Source: Mesostigma viride (lineage: Eukaryota; Streptophyta; Mesostigmatophyceae; Mesostigmatales; Mesostigmataceae). Taken from it: DNA of 42,500 nucleotides. Below the pieces are notes generated by a model that saw nothing but the letters and a program-made list of their open reading frames with translations, made no database searches and was not told the DNA's origin. The stretch's first letter is position 1; the number at the start of each line of letters is the position of its first letter. Shown one piece after another: positions 1 through 19,372 of this stretch. Position numbers and translations under genes: made by a program. The stretch is taken from contig RPFO01001507.1 of assembly GCA_009746045.1 (NCBI GenBank), positions 1 through 42,500 on the forward strand, read 5' to 3'.

Positions 1-129
1 CTAGACCAATTGTAGCAGCTCAATTGGAGCATGTGCAGGTGAGCCATCAACTTTCTTTCTGCCTTTAGCTGATTCTACAACAGGGTCATGATGATTTTTT
101 ACAATAGGGTCATGATGATAAAGATCGTC

Positions 130-248
130 CTCCAATCAATGTCCATCATCGTGAACGACTCGACAAACACGGACAAGATAACAGCAGGCTCGAGCTACCA
201 TGGTCCGGATTCTCCCAGATTTCTGGCCTGCGCTGGTCGTCTCTTTGA
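130..248 (-). repeat. Dispersed retroposon-like repeat, copy A (long)
   Basis: The stretch 207-248 is the reverse complement of 28807-28846. The match continues on the far side through a block containing GGTAGCTCGAGCCTGC and TCGAGTCGTTCA (in the orientation of the 28.8-kb copy) for roughly 110 bp. The end at about 248 is the constant end shared by all copies (6.85, 11.23, 26.24, 28.81 kb); the other end differs from copy to copy. Confidence 0.6.
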
Positions 249-412
249 AAGTAACCACATAGTGCTGGCCGCGCATGCCCACACACACACAAAGGCACAC
301 ACACACAAAAGAAAGAAAGAAAAAACGGTCACACGCATGTATGTTAAACCTTCTGATATCGTGGTGTGGTGATTCCTTCCCCTACACCCTCACCCCAACC
401 CCCACCCCTCAG

Positions 413-450
413 GTTATTCCCTACACCAACGTGTTCCGTCTGACCTCCCC
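413..450 (+). other. Decayed second copy of the transporter exon edge inside its intron
   Basis: A pyrimidine-rich tract ending in CAG at 410-412 is followed by a sequence that reads VIPYTNVFRL, beside VIPYIAAFSV at the start of the real exon 80 bp downstream. The reading frame stops soon after. It looks like an old tandem copy of the 3' splice site plus the first 30 or so exon bases. It could also be a rarely used alternative acceptor, but that would shift the frame. Confidence 0.45.
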
Positions 451-491
451 ACCCTAACCTTCCCCCCCCCCCCCCCCCGCCCTTCTTGCAG

Positions 492-815
492 GTCATCCCC
501 TACATCGCCGCGTTCTCCGTCATGGGCTACGCGAGCGTGACGTTTGTGCTGGTGCTCATCCGCTACTACGGCGCAACGGAGACCGAGATCATCAAGTCCA
601 CGCGCAAGGTCGTCACCATCCTGATCAGCTTCATGATCTACCCAAAGCCGATCAACTGGAAGTACCTGCTGGGTGGCCTCATGGTCATCGTGAGCCTCGT
701 GATCACGGTTCAGATGACCAAGAACAAGCCAAGGAAGGGAGGCCATGGGCACGGCCACGCGCACGGGCATGCTCACGGGCATGATGCCGGCAAGAAGCCG
801 GTTCAGGACGCTTGA
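492..815 (+). CDS. Terminal exon of a UAA-family nucleotide-sugar/PAPS transporter (partial gene)
   Basis: Seen: a pyrimidine-rich tract ending in CAG at 489-491 is followed by 107 codons to a TGA at 813-815. The peptide opens VIPYIAAFSVMGYASVTF and continues through STRKVVTILISFMIYPKPIN and a final hydrophobic helix (LLGGLMVIVSLVITV). It ends in a Lys- and His-rich tail of alternating Gly-His. Known: the pattern of a hydrophobic segment, then a TRK-type motif, then a last helix matches the C-terminal end of SLC35B-type transporters (UAA family), Golgi/ER antiporters for UDP-sugars or PAPS. The substrate cannot be told from this exon. The basic tail is cytosolic by family topology; its HGHGHAHGHAHGH run could bind metal, which is inference. 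Upstream exons are outside the window; a weak donor-like CAG/GTGAGC sits at 36-44. Confidence 0.8.
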   Translation, partial: VIPYIAAFSVMGYASVTFVLVLIRYYGATETEIIKSTRKVVTILISFMIYPKPINWKYLLGGLMVIVSLVITVQMTKNKPRKGGHGHGHAHGHAHGHDAGKKPVQDA

Positions 816-1260
816 ATTGTTGAACTTTGGTGCATGCCCCAAGGGCATGCTGGAAGTAGGCTTTTTCTTCATTTGCCGGCAAACATGTATGCAGCGTAGG
901 GCACACTCAAGGGCCGAGGCATGCGGTCTGATACTAGGTTTACTTTTTGCTGCCTGCCTCGATGAAATACTAGGCTGCCGATATGCATTGCAGAAAGGAG
1001 CCCTGGACAGGGACGTTTGGCAAAAATGTGCATTTTTTGTTTGAATACAGTCCAGGAATGTCTGACTTAGTAATCTGGGCAGTTTATCTGGAATGTCATG
1101 TATTTGATACTATTTCAATCAAGAGGACATGTGCAAAATCTCTACAAATGTTACCGAGGTGGTACCATGAACACCATCTGCAACAAATATTGATGTCGAT
1201 CCATCCACCGGCCAGTGGGCAAGTCCCCTCCCCCCATAAATAGCAACCATATTAAAAAAA
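816..1260. other. 3' flank of the transporter gene, no further gene seen
   Basis: The transporter 3' UTR should lie at the start of this stretch. No convincing open frame, RNA gene or repeat is visible before the LINE tail begins near 1250. Confidence 0.5.
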
Positions 1261-2565
1261 TTAAATTAAATTAAATTATAACATGCCTCCGTGGGGAGGT
1301 CATGTAGCACATATTTCATGATGTGGGGTGGAGGAAGCCGCGTGATCGAACTATCCTAACTCTATCTAGAAAAGCCTAACTACACTACTCATCAAAACGC
1401 CTCCTCCGCTTGGGGGGAGGTGGCTTGCCCACAGCTAGGGTCGGGCGTGTGCGCCTTGACAATCTTCTTCCACCGCGTCTTGTCCTGCATGCATGGCAGT
1501 CCAAAGACGGGAGAGGGAGTGGATGCGGTGCTCAAACTGGGCTGGGACCACTAGGTCGTCCAGCAACATCTGAACGTAGTTGGTGACAGGTTTCCCTACC
1601 CTTTTGGGAATGTCCGCGGGGCCAGGCCAGGTCAGAATGTGCCGCCCTGGCTGTCCAAGCCGCTGGGGGCCGGCCAGACCAAGGGTGGTGTCGACCTGGC
1701 TGGTGCGGGCAAGGTGTCCTACAAATGCTATCCTACGCTGCCTAATCTCGTCCGAAACACGAGGCATGCCATGATACAAAGACTCTGATGACGGACGCTC
1801 GGAAAAACCTACGTTAAGGACCTGCCGGAGCATCCTGTAAACCGTGCCGTCGAGCCGAGCTGCCAGTTTGGGTGGGAGGGTCCACGCCTCGGCGCCATAC
1901 GTGAGCACCGTGAGGACGAGGACCTTGAAGAGCATGCGCTTGCGGTGCCCGTCCAGGCCCTTCGAGCGCCAGTAAGGTGTGAGCGAACGGAGCTTGGCCC
2001 AGGCAAGGCCGATGCGGGTGTCCACATCGTCGGCGGTGTCAGGAAGCCAGCTCCCCAACAGCTTGAAGCGGTCGCGGAACGGGACCTCCGTCCCGTCGAG
2101 CAGGCGCGGCAGCGGTGGTTTACTGGATGCCCCAATCACCATCGCCTCAGTTTTGACACTAATCTCCAGCCCCACCGCCCGCGCCTCCAGGCCCAGGCAG
2201 TCCAGCCAGGTCTGAATGTGCTCGGGGCTCTCGATGAGGGTGGTATCATCCGCATAAATCAGGTCGGCAAGGCGGTAACCAGGTCTAACCCCGCCGTGCT
2301 CTTTCACGTTATGGATGTCCAAGCCTGGCTCGAACCCCTTAAGAGCAGTAAAGCGCGCACGTGCCCGGCGCATGACGTGATCCACGACAATAATGAACAG
2401 GTATGGGGACAGGACACAACCTTGCCACACCCCGTGGTGAAGGGGGAATGGTGGAGTGGTGCCCTCCGCAGTCCGCACTACTGCCTGTGAGCCCTCATAC
2501 AGTCGGCGAATGGCAGCAATAAACGCAGGTGGTACCCGATCCAGAGCTAGGATGGCCCAAACACA
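1250..2565 (-). mobile_element. Non-LTR retrotransposon (LINE family A), 3' part with tail
   Basis: On the minus strand the element runs from reverse transcriptase code (from about 2556) to a stop at 1435. A short 3' UTR follows with a CCTCC/GGAGG stem at 1287-1300, then an (AAATT)n tail near 1255-1277. The C-terminal coding part and the 3' UTR recur on the plus strand at 28135-28545, which fixes the family and its 3' end. The start lies inside the reverse transcriptase domain, so this piece is 5'-truncated or split (see the fragment at 5995-6443). Confidence 0.8.
1435..2556 (-). pseudogene. LINE ORF2 fragment: C-terminal half of reverse transcriptase
   Basis: Seen: one open frame of about 370 codons. 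In order it has PPAFIAAIRRLYEG (palm/finger region), a GV-QGCVLSPYLF motif, the catalytic box LIYADDTTL, a KTEAMVIG segment, the FKLLGSWL thumb segment, YGAEAWTL, and a C-terminal RQRRIAFVGHLAR stretch. Known: this order is diagnostic of non-LTR reverse transcriptases; YADD with a GHLAR-type C-terminus is seen in RTE/L1-like clades. The endonuclease and N-terminal reverse transcriptase blocks are missing, so the piece cannot be active. The usual Arg in GVRQG is Trp here. Codons before about 2556 read into unrelated sequence. Confidence 0.85.
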
Positions 2566-2884
2566 ACACCTTGAAATGGCCTTTTTTTTACATAAATTCT
2601 GGCCCATGGCAAGTTTATGGTTGGATTGACCTAGGATTGGATCCCACAACTCCCCGGGATGTGTCTGGCTAGTGGTGGAGTAGTTGAGTCAAAATGTTAA
2701 GTTTACGTGGTATTCCCTGCTTAAGTTAACTCCAGATCCAAGGCCAAAACTGGCCACCTAAACCACTTGCACTTGCATAGCAACAATAATTGATATCAGA
2801 TTATGCTGTAACTTTGCAAGGGTGACGAATACGAGTTGTTCTGACCTTGTACAAAGTTCTAGGGCATTCGGAGCCCTATTTAGT
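2566..2884. other. Unassigned DNA between LINE fragment and hairpins
   Basis: AT-rich sequence without a recognisable gene, RNA or repeat. Confidence 0.4.
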
Positions 2885-2918
2885 GACAAATGCTAGCAAA
2901 ATAGTGCTAGCATTTGTC
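2885..2918. repeat. Perfect 13-bp inverted repeat (hairpin 1)
   Basis: GACAAATGCTAGC at 2885-2897 is exactly mirrored at 2906-2918 around an 8-base loop. It follows the block CGGAGCCC, which also precedes hairpin 2, so the two are related copies of a small fold-back unit. Confidence 0.75.
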
Positions 2919-3035
2919 GTAAATGGCAATTTTTTTAATCCAAATAATGTCAGAATGACACCCAAACCTATTGTCATCATGCCAACACCTGACACAGGGT
3001 CCCCACAATTCATGTGCAAAAATTCAGATCATACG

Positions 3036-3082
3036 GAGCCCAAAATGGTGACATTTGCCTGCATTTGTCACCATTTTGGCTC
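3036..3082. repeat. 17-bp inverted repeat (hairpin 2)
   Basis: The arm at 3036-3053 (GAGCCCAAAATGGTGACA) is mirrored at 3066-3082 with one bulged base. It shares CGGAGCCC and the TGACA/TTTG core with hairpin 1, which suggests a miniature dispersed element. Confidence 0.7.
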
Positions 3083-3099
3083 TTTTTTATCACAATTTT

Positions 3100-3585
3100 A
3101 ACAACACTAACCACCAAGACACTCCCCAAGCTAGGGCACATCATGTTAATTCTTTGCAGGCAACTCAAGAATGACTAGTACAAACAGCGTGCAAAACCTT
3201 GGGGCATGTGAATGCCTGAGTGGTGACCATAGCTAGCAGAATGTATAATGTAAGGTAGACATTGCCAGTATGCCACATTGCTGTGATGCGCAGTGCACGT
3301 CCATATATACCCCATAACACCATACCTTTAAACTACTTGGCACATTGCAAAATGGGAAGGAAAGGTGGACAATACATGCCACGTCACTAGAACACAGCCA
3401 TTTGGTTGCTACCAACACGCACCATGCGTGATATATACGTGTAATACATGTCAAGAACATGCCGAGCGAACATCAAGGTGAAGTGACACCCAGCCGCTGG
3501 CACATGTCACCTGGCATCCACGTATGCTCACGTGATATGGTATTGGCATATCCCATGTCTCCATCTCTTGTGCTTTGTGGGCACC
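3100..3585. other. Intergenic DNA, nothing recognised
   Basis: No long open frame with a recognisable motif, no RNA gene and no repeat structure could be supported here. Confidence 0.4.
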
Positions 3586-4810
3586 GAGCCACCCATGCAG
3601 TAACCCACCCATGCAGCCACCTGGTCACCCACCCAATGAACTGCTTACACTCTTGCGCGCCCGTGCACCCAGCCACCCACACGTCCACCCACCTAGTGAC
3701 CAAAGCCAGCCAGCCAGCCGTGCACGTGCTAACCCACCTTATTATATAACCACGCATGCACCTAGGCACCCAACCAGCTTAACCAACCCACTTGGACATT
3801 CACCCACCCAGCAAGGCACCTGCGCTTGCAACCCACACACCTATAATAGGTAATAAGGAAGCACTCACCCATCCAATGAGCCAACCACCCAACCACCCAA
3901 CCACCTAAACACCCAGCCAGCATGCCCCATATGCACCATCCGGCCACCCACCCTTGACCCACCCACCCACCCACCCACTCAACCACTCAGTGCCCCCCCA
4001 CCCTTATACCCACTGACCCACCCACACATGCACTTTCTCAGCCAGCCACCCCCCACCTCACCCCCAACCTGCACAGCCCTTCACCAGCGATATCAGGTGA
4101 GTCGGTCCCAACCATAAACCCACCCACGCATCCATATCTGTGCGCCCACCCGCCCATCTACCCGTCCCTTCGCCCACCGACCCACACCTAGTCATCTACA
4201 CATCCACCAGCCACCAACCACCAATGGCCCATCCACCAACCCACCCACCCACACGCATCCCTAACCACCCAACCACTAACCCACCATCCTCAAACCCATG
4301 CAATTGTTTCACTCACACATCTAACTACCCACCCACTTAGGAGTCTCCAAAGCCTATCATCACGCAGACACCTGGCCATCTGCCTACAACCGATCACCCT
4401 AACACTCGTCTACCCATCATGACCAGCCACCCATCCACCCACCCTCTCCACCTGCCTGTGCTCCCAGCTACTCGGCCAGCCATTTACCAAGGCATCCACC
4501 TTTCAGCCAGCCACCTGCCATTGAACCCACCCATGTCTAGGAATCCCTTGAAGCATCTACAGCCTAAGCCTCCCACCCAAGACTTCCAGGGCAACTGAAC
4601 AACCAACCAACCAATCAACCAGCTACACAACTACCTAACCACCTAACCACTCAACAACCCGATCACCAAACCACCTAACCACCCAACACCCAAACCAGCC
4701 AGGCATGTGCCCGCCCATTTGCCCTCGCACGCCCGCACCATCAGGTCCCTCCATACACGCCCCGTTCACCTAGCCAGCCACACACCTAGCCAGCCACCTG
4801 CCCAACTCAC
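3585..4810. repeat. Long degenerate C/A-rich tract (ACCC/CCAAC type)
   Basis: For more than 1.2 kb the plus strand is made of CACCCA, CCAACC, CCACCC and CAGCCA blocks with very little G. The blocks are irregular, so this is an aged simple-sequence expansion. The apparent Pro/His/Thr-rich open frames in it are by-products of the composition. The opposite strand is G-rich with many GGG runs. Confidence 0.85.
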
Positions 4811-5994
4811 GCATGAAGTCAACGTTAGCCATGCATGGCCTCACGTTGCATCACTTGCATTGCATGGGTAGTTTGCATGAGGCAGCTTCCATCTCGTTGT
4901 CAGCAACTGAAAAGGCTCTTTCTTTACTTTAATGAATGAGCAACAACGTTGGAAACGTTATCCTATCCCTCTTTAAAACAGTCTTTAAATCAGAAAGACG
5001 AGGGCAAATATCTGGACAAGGTGGCAATAACCACTGCAAAATGCACTTGAGAACGTCTTATTAATCCAGCTCTCTACCCTTTGAGAAGCTGCCTTGCGTT
5101 AGCAGCGATCCTGGGCCCTCTAGCTCGCTCACCTCGCTTAATCTGCGCTTCTTTATGGCTGCCGGGAGATGCGAAGCTTGAACCCAGCGTGTCGTGGCGA
5201 GGTCCTCTGCCCGGCCCATCACACCTCGAAACCGCATGCCGACTAATTAAAAACGATGCCCCCCTTTGCCTTTTGTATCGGGCGTCAAAAGAACGATAAA
5301 CTCGCTTGGAAAACACTGTCGCAAAGAGCTTTCTACAGGCATTATAAGCAATTTTCGCAGTTTTTACCGCACTTATTGCACAGCCGGGAGACCATTAGGG
5401 ACCTTTGCGCGGAATCTCGTGCACGCCATATGTCCTGCTGGCTTATTGCCGCAGGCTGGCAGTATAGGAAGGTCGGGCATAGCCTAAAGAGGTAATTATC
5501 TGACGATAAAGATATGCATTGCATGACGCAAGAAACAGACGGATTTCGCACCCCCCAGTTTATTCACGCAAATGCCGGAAAATTAAAAGCGAAACTCAAA
5601 AAACGAAAACACTAACCTCTTCGGGAATATTATAACGAACAAGCTGAGCTATCGTGCCGGGTTTTTCGTTTCCTCCCGTATCCAGGACCGTGAGACACGT
5701 ACCACCGAGAAATCTGGATTTCGCGAAAAAAATTGTGCGCTGCAAAAAAAATATTTGTCCCGCTCAATGCCCTCGTCGCAATCACAGCGCATATCATTCC
5801 AAACTTATTCCATGGATTAATCGTGATGTAAGCTTCGTTTTGACACCTCAGGCGGCTGAAATGACGCAGGTTTCAGAACGCTAGCTGATGCTCGACCGCC
5901 ATGGGTGTTTTCGTCGTTTTCGTCTCTCGCGGCGCGGGAAAAATCTAGATCTCGGACGAAATCCGGACAATAATTTATGTCAAAATTTGGCGGG
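4811..5994. other. Unassigned region between the two reverse transcriptase fragments
   Basis: No gene recognised. From about 5060 the base composition becomes balanced and CpG-rich, unlike the C/A tract before it. Short open frames on both strands carry no known motif. The stretch ends abruptly against reverse transcriptase code near 5995. Confidence 0.4.
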
Positions 5995-6443
5995 TTCGCG
6001 GTGTTGTGAAGAGCCTCCCAGAGAACCGTGTCAAAGGCCTTGACATAGTCAACAAAAATGAAGACCAGCGGCAAACTGTCAGGGGGAAGTCGACGCACCT
6101 CCTCCATCAACCGGCGCGCGACAAACACAGCCATGACAGTGTTACGACCACGACGGAAACCCATCTGAGACTCACCCAGGTGTGGGTCCAGCGCGGCGCG
6201 GAGCCTGTGTAGCATCATGCGCATGAAGACCTTCAGCGCGGCGCTCTGGAGGCAGACACCCCGGTAGTTGCCGGGGTCAGCAGCAGAGCCCTTCTTGTAC
6301 AGCATGACGCGGATGGCCGTCTGCCACTCAGCAGGCGGAGGCTCGTCAGAGAGCAGGACACGGTTGCAGAACGCCAGCAGAAGATCCTTAACCGCCAGAT
6401 CAGGGGTCTTCAGCAGCTCAGCAGAAAGGTGGAAAGCAACCAT
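5995..6443 (-). pseudogene. LINE ORF2 fragment: N-terminal half of reverse transcriptase
   Basis: Seen: about 150 codons with PAEWQTAIRVMLYKKG, the block PGNYRGVCLQSAALKVF, LGESQMGFRRGRNT, and the first catalytic Asp in VFIFVDYVKAFDTV. Known: these are blocks 0 to 3 of a non-LTR reverse transcriptase, up to the D--KAFD motif. The frame then runs into unrelated sequence. The piece ends roughly where the fragment at 1435-2556 begins in the domain and lies on the same strand, so both could be halves of one element split by about 3.4 kb. They could equally be two separate truncated copies. Confidence 0.8.
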
Positions 6444-6851
6444 ATGTTTCCCACATTCTTAGGCACAGCCTGGCCTAGCCGGGCACCGGCCTGGCCCGCA
6501 CATATCAGGTAGACACATCAGACAGATCGACTAGCATGCATGGCATCAAGCCCGGACAGCCCGGGCGTCAGTTTTGTCCTCACGTGGCATGCCCCAGGCC
6601 GCGCGCGGCAAGGTCGCCATTAATTAATTAATTAATAGACACGTGACTGCGTCACGTGAGCATAAGTCCTCAGTGGGAGGGGAGCATGGGATGGGAAGGT
6701 CGCCATGTTATAACATATGTGGACTTTCCGTCATAGGCTAGGCATGGACATGTGCTACCCTAGACCGGGCCGGCACGGGCTCACTTGACGCCCGCGGGGA
6801 GCCCCCTAGCTGGTTTGTCGATATCTGTAATATGGAGGCAGATAACACGTA
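6444..6851. other. Intergenic DNA with an AATT tract and a small palindrome
   Basis: (TTAA)n-like sequence at 6619-6634 is followed by CACGTGAC-TGC-GTCACGTG, a perfect 8-bp inverted repeat at about 6641-6659, and then a CTC/GGAG stem. This resembles the retroposon tails elsewhere in the window. No gene seen. Confidence 0.45.
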
Positions 6852-6895
6852 AAGATTCTCCCGATTTCTGGCCTGTGCTGGTTGTCTGCTTGATA
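6852..6895 (-). repeat. Dispersed retroposon-like repeat, copy B
   Basis: AGATTCTCCCGATTTCTGG followed by CCTGTGCTGGTTGTCTGC and TTGATA. It matches the common 43-bp motif with two or three changes. The constant end is at 6895; the sequence beyond 6852 is not shared with other copies. Confidence 0.65.
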
Positions 6896-7009
6896 GGCGG
6901 ACACCACCCCCCAGTCGGCGGGGCCGGGCTCCTCGTGTGACCACATTTGGTAGGCACATTTGGTATATCGGGCCCTTTATCTCCTGTTGAGCACACATAG
7001 GGATTAAAA

Positions 7010-7370
7010 GCACTTCGGTGCTCCATGACTCCCCAACGGGAGCACGTGTTTAATTAGTTGGTAGGCATAGCGATTCGGGCCGTGGTGCCGGCGGCCGCAA
7101 CCCTGGTGGCGGCGGCCGCAACCCTGTAACTACTGTAGTAGGAGCTATAGCTAGATCACGTGGGGAAGCGCCGGCGTGTTTGCAAACGCGGGAAGCATGC
7201 TAGACAAGACCCCTAGGGAAGAGGGCACCATAGACATAGAGTTGGCTTGTTGTTGTAGATAGATTAGACCGGTAGGAATGCGTGTACCCATCCATCCATC
7301 CCATCAGGGTTAATGCTCCGTGACTCCGCAACGTACGGGAGCACGAGTTTATTTAATTAATGAATTAATA
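7010..7370 (+). repeat. Two related stem-plus-AATT-tail units
   Basis: GTGCTCC...GGGAGCAC at about 7018-7047 is followed by GTTTAATTAGTTGG. A second unit at 7314-7370 has TGCTCC...GGGAGCACGAG followed by TTTATTTAATTAATGAATTAAT. They look like the 3' ends of two heavily truncated retroposons in plus orientation. A 27-bp GC-rich direct repeat (GGCGGCCGCAACCCTG) lies between them at about 7089-7136. Confidence 0.45.
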
Positions 7371-7760
7371 GGTAGAGCACTACACCATCTGGACACCCCA
7401 TATCTCTTCAACCGTCTGGACTGGAACCACCATAACGGACTGAGTTTGGGTATCTTTGTGCGCCTGAGAGTATCTAGCCTAAAAACATTTTCTGGCCCAC
7501 CCTTGGAACCAAGCATGCTTTTATGTTGAATAAAGTTTGGGTAATGTGGTTGGTCACATATCCATGCCCCATGCGTGCTATAAATAGCACCCCCCCCAGG
7601 GGGGTACGGTGCACATGGGGTTGGAGACATATATAATGCATTATAGACCATTTACACAAATCAGGTGGCCCTGGCCTTTTAAAGGCAGTTTATTAGGATC
7701 ACAGGCATGCCATCAATGCATTCACAGCATGAAATGTCACAGAACTGCACATGCTAGCTA

Positions 7761-7820
7761 GCAAACAGCCCAAAATAGCTCAGACCGTTATAACGGTGCA
7801 AGCTATTTTGGGACGGTTGC
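7761..7820. repeat. 60-bp near-perfect palindrome
   Basis: CCCAAAATAGCT at 7769-7780 is exactly mirrored by AGCTATTTTGGG at 7801-7812. Imperfect pairing continues outward to GCAA/TTGC. Inside the loop a second palindrome, ACCGTTATAACGGT, occupies 7784-7797. It could form a cruciform or be a protein binding site or a miniature element; none of these is shown. Confidence 0.75.
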
Positions 7821-10342
7821 TAGAACTGCCGTATAGGTTTCCTATCCCAAAGTGGCACGAAACAACAACTAGATGGCCACAAAAGCAATGCCAACACCAT
7901 GTCCAGCATATAAGACACAAGCTCATGCTATACAATAGGTGTAAGGCTCATATCAAGGCCTAAAGCGCGCGTACAAAGGGTGGCAAGGAGCTACATCACT
8001 AACACACCCAATGAACGACAAAACACCTCTATGTTCTTGGAAACAATGAATAAAACAATAGGAATAAGTTGGTAGAATACTCCCATGCAAACAGGTTATG
8101 GGTATCTCCACAATTTTCACATGCAATGGATGCAAAACAAGAAGGTGGGCGTTGGCCAGCAAAACAAGAAGCCACGCCTAACATTGGTCAGAAAAAGAAC
8201 TTGTCTCGGGGTGCTTGACCAAGGAAAAGCATTGGGTAATCAACGTTACCATATTAGTGACCGATAACAATCGTTACCTCGCTATTTCCGTTGCAGCATC
8301 AGCTAACGGTGACCAAACATGGTCCAAAATCTGCTTGACCTGATGGTATTCCCCAACCATGACAAGCCGATGCGTAGAGGCAGCAAAACAACAAAAAGAC
8401 GATCACAACCCCTCGGTAATAACTCTGATATTAGCTTTAAACGATAGTACAACTATATACGGCTAATAGAACACGCTTGGAGGCTAGAACGTACCAGGTC
8501 GGTACAGCAGATTACCTTTCTTGCGCGAGCCAGCACGCCAGAGTAATGGACGTAGCCTCGAGCCTTTACTGGCTGCCAATGCTAATAAATCTTGTTGGTA
8601 ACAACGTACTTAATTGATCGATGCGCAGATGTCTGGGAAAATCCGGCCTAGCAACATGCAGCACTCGCACCATCACTGACTGGCCGCTAACATCATTTGC
8701 TGCGCCGACCAGCACCCCGAGACCCATCTACGCATCTCCAAACCTTCCATGGCTAGGGATATTAAATTTTTAGGACATAAGGATCATGCCTACAAAATTT
8801 GAGTCCAATACGTCAAGCCATTCTCTCGTACCAGTCAGTTCTTTGCACCGCCATAGCCGTGCGCGTCAATATTTTTCCTGCACGTCGGTCCCGTTGGACC
8901 ATGGTACCCCCCTAACTTTGCTCAAGCATATCTCCCTGGCCAGGTGTCCAAAGTACGGTCTGAAGTGCTCTACGGAAAGCTGACGTCTAGATCTTTCGAT
9001 CCCCCCAGGTTTGACCGTTAAATTATTATTGGCGCGGCGCCTGGTTAGCGCACAAACTCAGTCCGTTAGAGTGGTAGGACTTCAACTGGTACCACGAAAA
9101 CGGCGCGAGAACGGTTTAAGAGATATGGGATATCCCATATTCATTTCCCTAAGGACTTATGCACATGTGGCTCACGTGATCGACGCAGTTACGTGTAAAT
9201 TAATTGTAATGTTCATGTGCACGCTGGGGGACATATGGAGAAGGAGAGTCTGGAGACTCTGACTACTGTGGGTGCACAGCTACGACTGAAGTGTGCGGGG
9301 GTAGACGCGACAGGCTGTCGGGTGCTTAGGCTGAACAACTGAATCTTGCCGGTCCAGTATGCTGAGCGCCATACAAGACCATCGTAAGATCATGCAGTCA
9401 TTAGGTCAGCCATGCCATCTTCAAATTAATTTAATATCGATCCATGTAACTGGGTACCCAACATCTTCCAAATATATAGAGGAATGCCATCTTCCAAACG
9501 TCCACTTGTCTCCACGTCCAACGTGACGTCCAAGATAGACTGCACAGAGTGCAAATAAAATTATATTGCATCACACGTTGCAGCGAGTGGCGCGTGCCAA
9601 CGTCCCGTGGCACAGAAAGTACTGCCAGAAAAAAAAGCCACATGGCAGTGGCTGGAAAAAAAACGCAGCCAATGTGGAGGAGCTCCAAACTAGGTCTGGC
9701 ATCAGTGGTTCAGATGCTCATACATTGATCAACACTACAAGATCCAGCCAGGACACGACCTGTTGATAGGGGTTGTTCCAAGGAAAAGCCTCGAACAGAT
9801 ATGATGTGAGTGGCGCTGCAAAAACAAGGGACTTGACGGAGCATAGTGTCGCAGTCACAATCTTCGATGGGCAAACAATGCTCTTGATAGACGCACCAAT
9901 GTATACAGGAACGTAATGCAGGTACATGGCAGCGCTAGGACATGGCAAGAGATATACAACTCGTTGAATAGACTCGTTGATAGAACTCGTTGAACACAGG
10001 TCTATCCCACCAGCGACCACTGCATGGGTTCCCAGAGAAAGATTTATGGAGACCACCACTGTCACGTGTGCGGCTAGGTCCTGATACCCAGACCAAGCAT
10101 ATTCCATCTTTTTCACAGCCTGTGCCAGTATTGTATCGACACCCAGATAACAAACTGTACCAAAGGCCTTTATCAAGCCCATGGGAGTCAGGGCACACTA
10201 TACTGCACCTATAGGCCATGCTATGTCTGCAGCCCCTAAAACCCATCTACTTAAGTCCATCTAAAACCCATCTACAAGGTGGGCGTCAGCTCACACAGCA
10301 TCCACAGACTGCAAAGTATCCATAGGCGTCTGGTCACCGTAA
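7821..10342. other. 2.5 kb without a supported gene
   Basis: AT-richer intergenic DNA. The longest frame (minus strand 9718-10182) has no recognisable motif and codon use unlike the real genes here. No tRNA, rRNA or clear repeat was recognised. Confidence 0.45.
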
Positions 10343-10438
10343 ACCGCATCTTATCTGCTGGCACCGCGTCTTATCTGCCGTGACTAGCTCACGATAGACC
10401 GCATCTTATCTGCTGGCACCGCGTCTTATCTGCCGCGA

Positions 10439-19372
<8,934 letters not shown>

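Noticed and set aside
3-38. Upstream transporter exon ending at CAG/GTGAGC
   Set aside because: Only 12 codons are visible, they do not clearly fit the UAA family, and the donor alone is weak evidence.
3459-4340. Pro/His/Thr-rich and Trp/Gly-rich frames
   Set aside because: They result from the C/A-rich composition and have no start or splice context.
9718-10182. 154-codon minus-strand frame with hydrophobic stretches
   Set aside because: No recognisable motif, no splice context, and codon composition unlike the GC-rich genes in the window.
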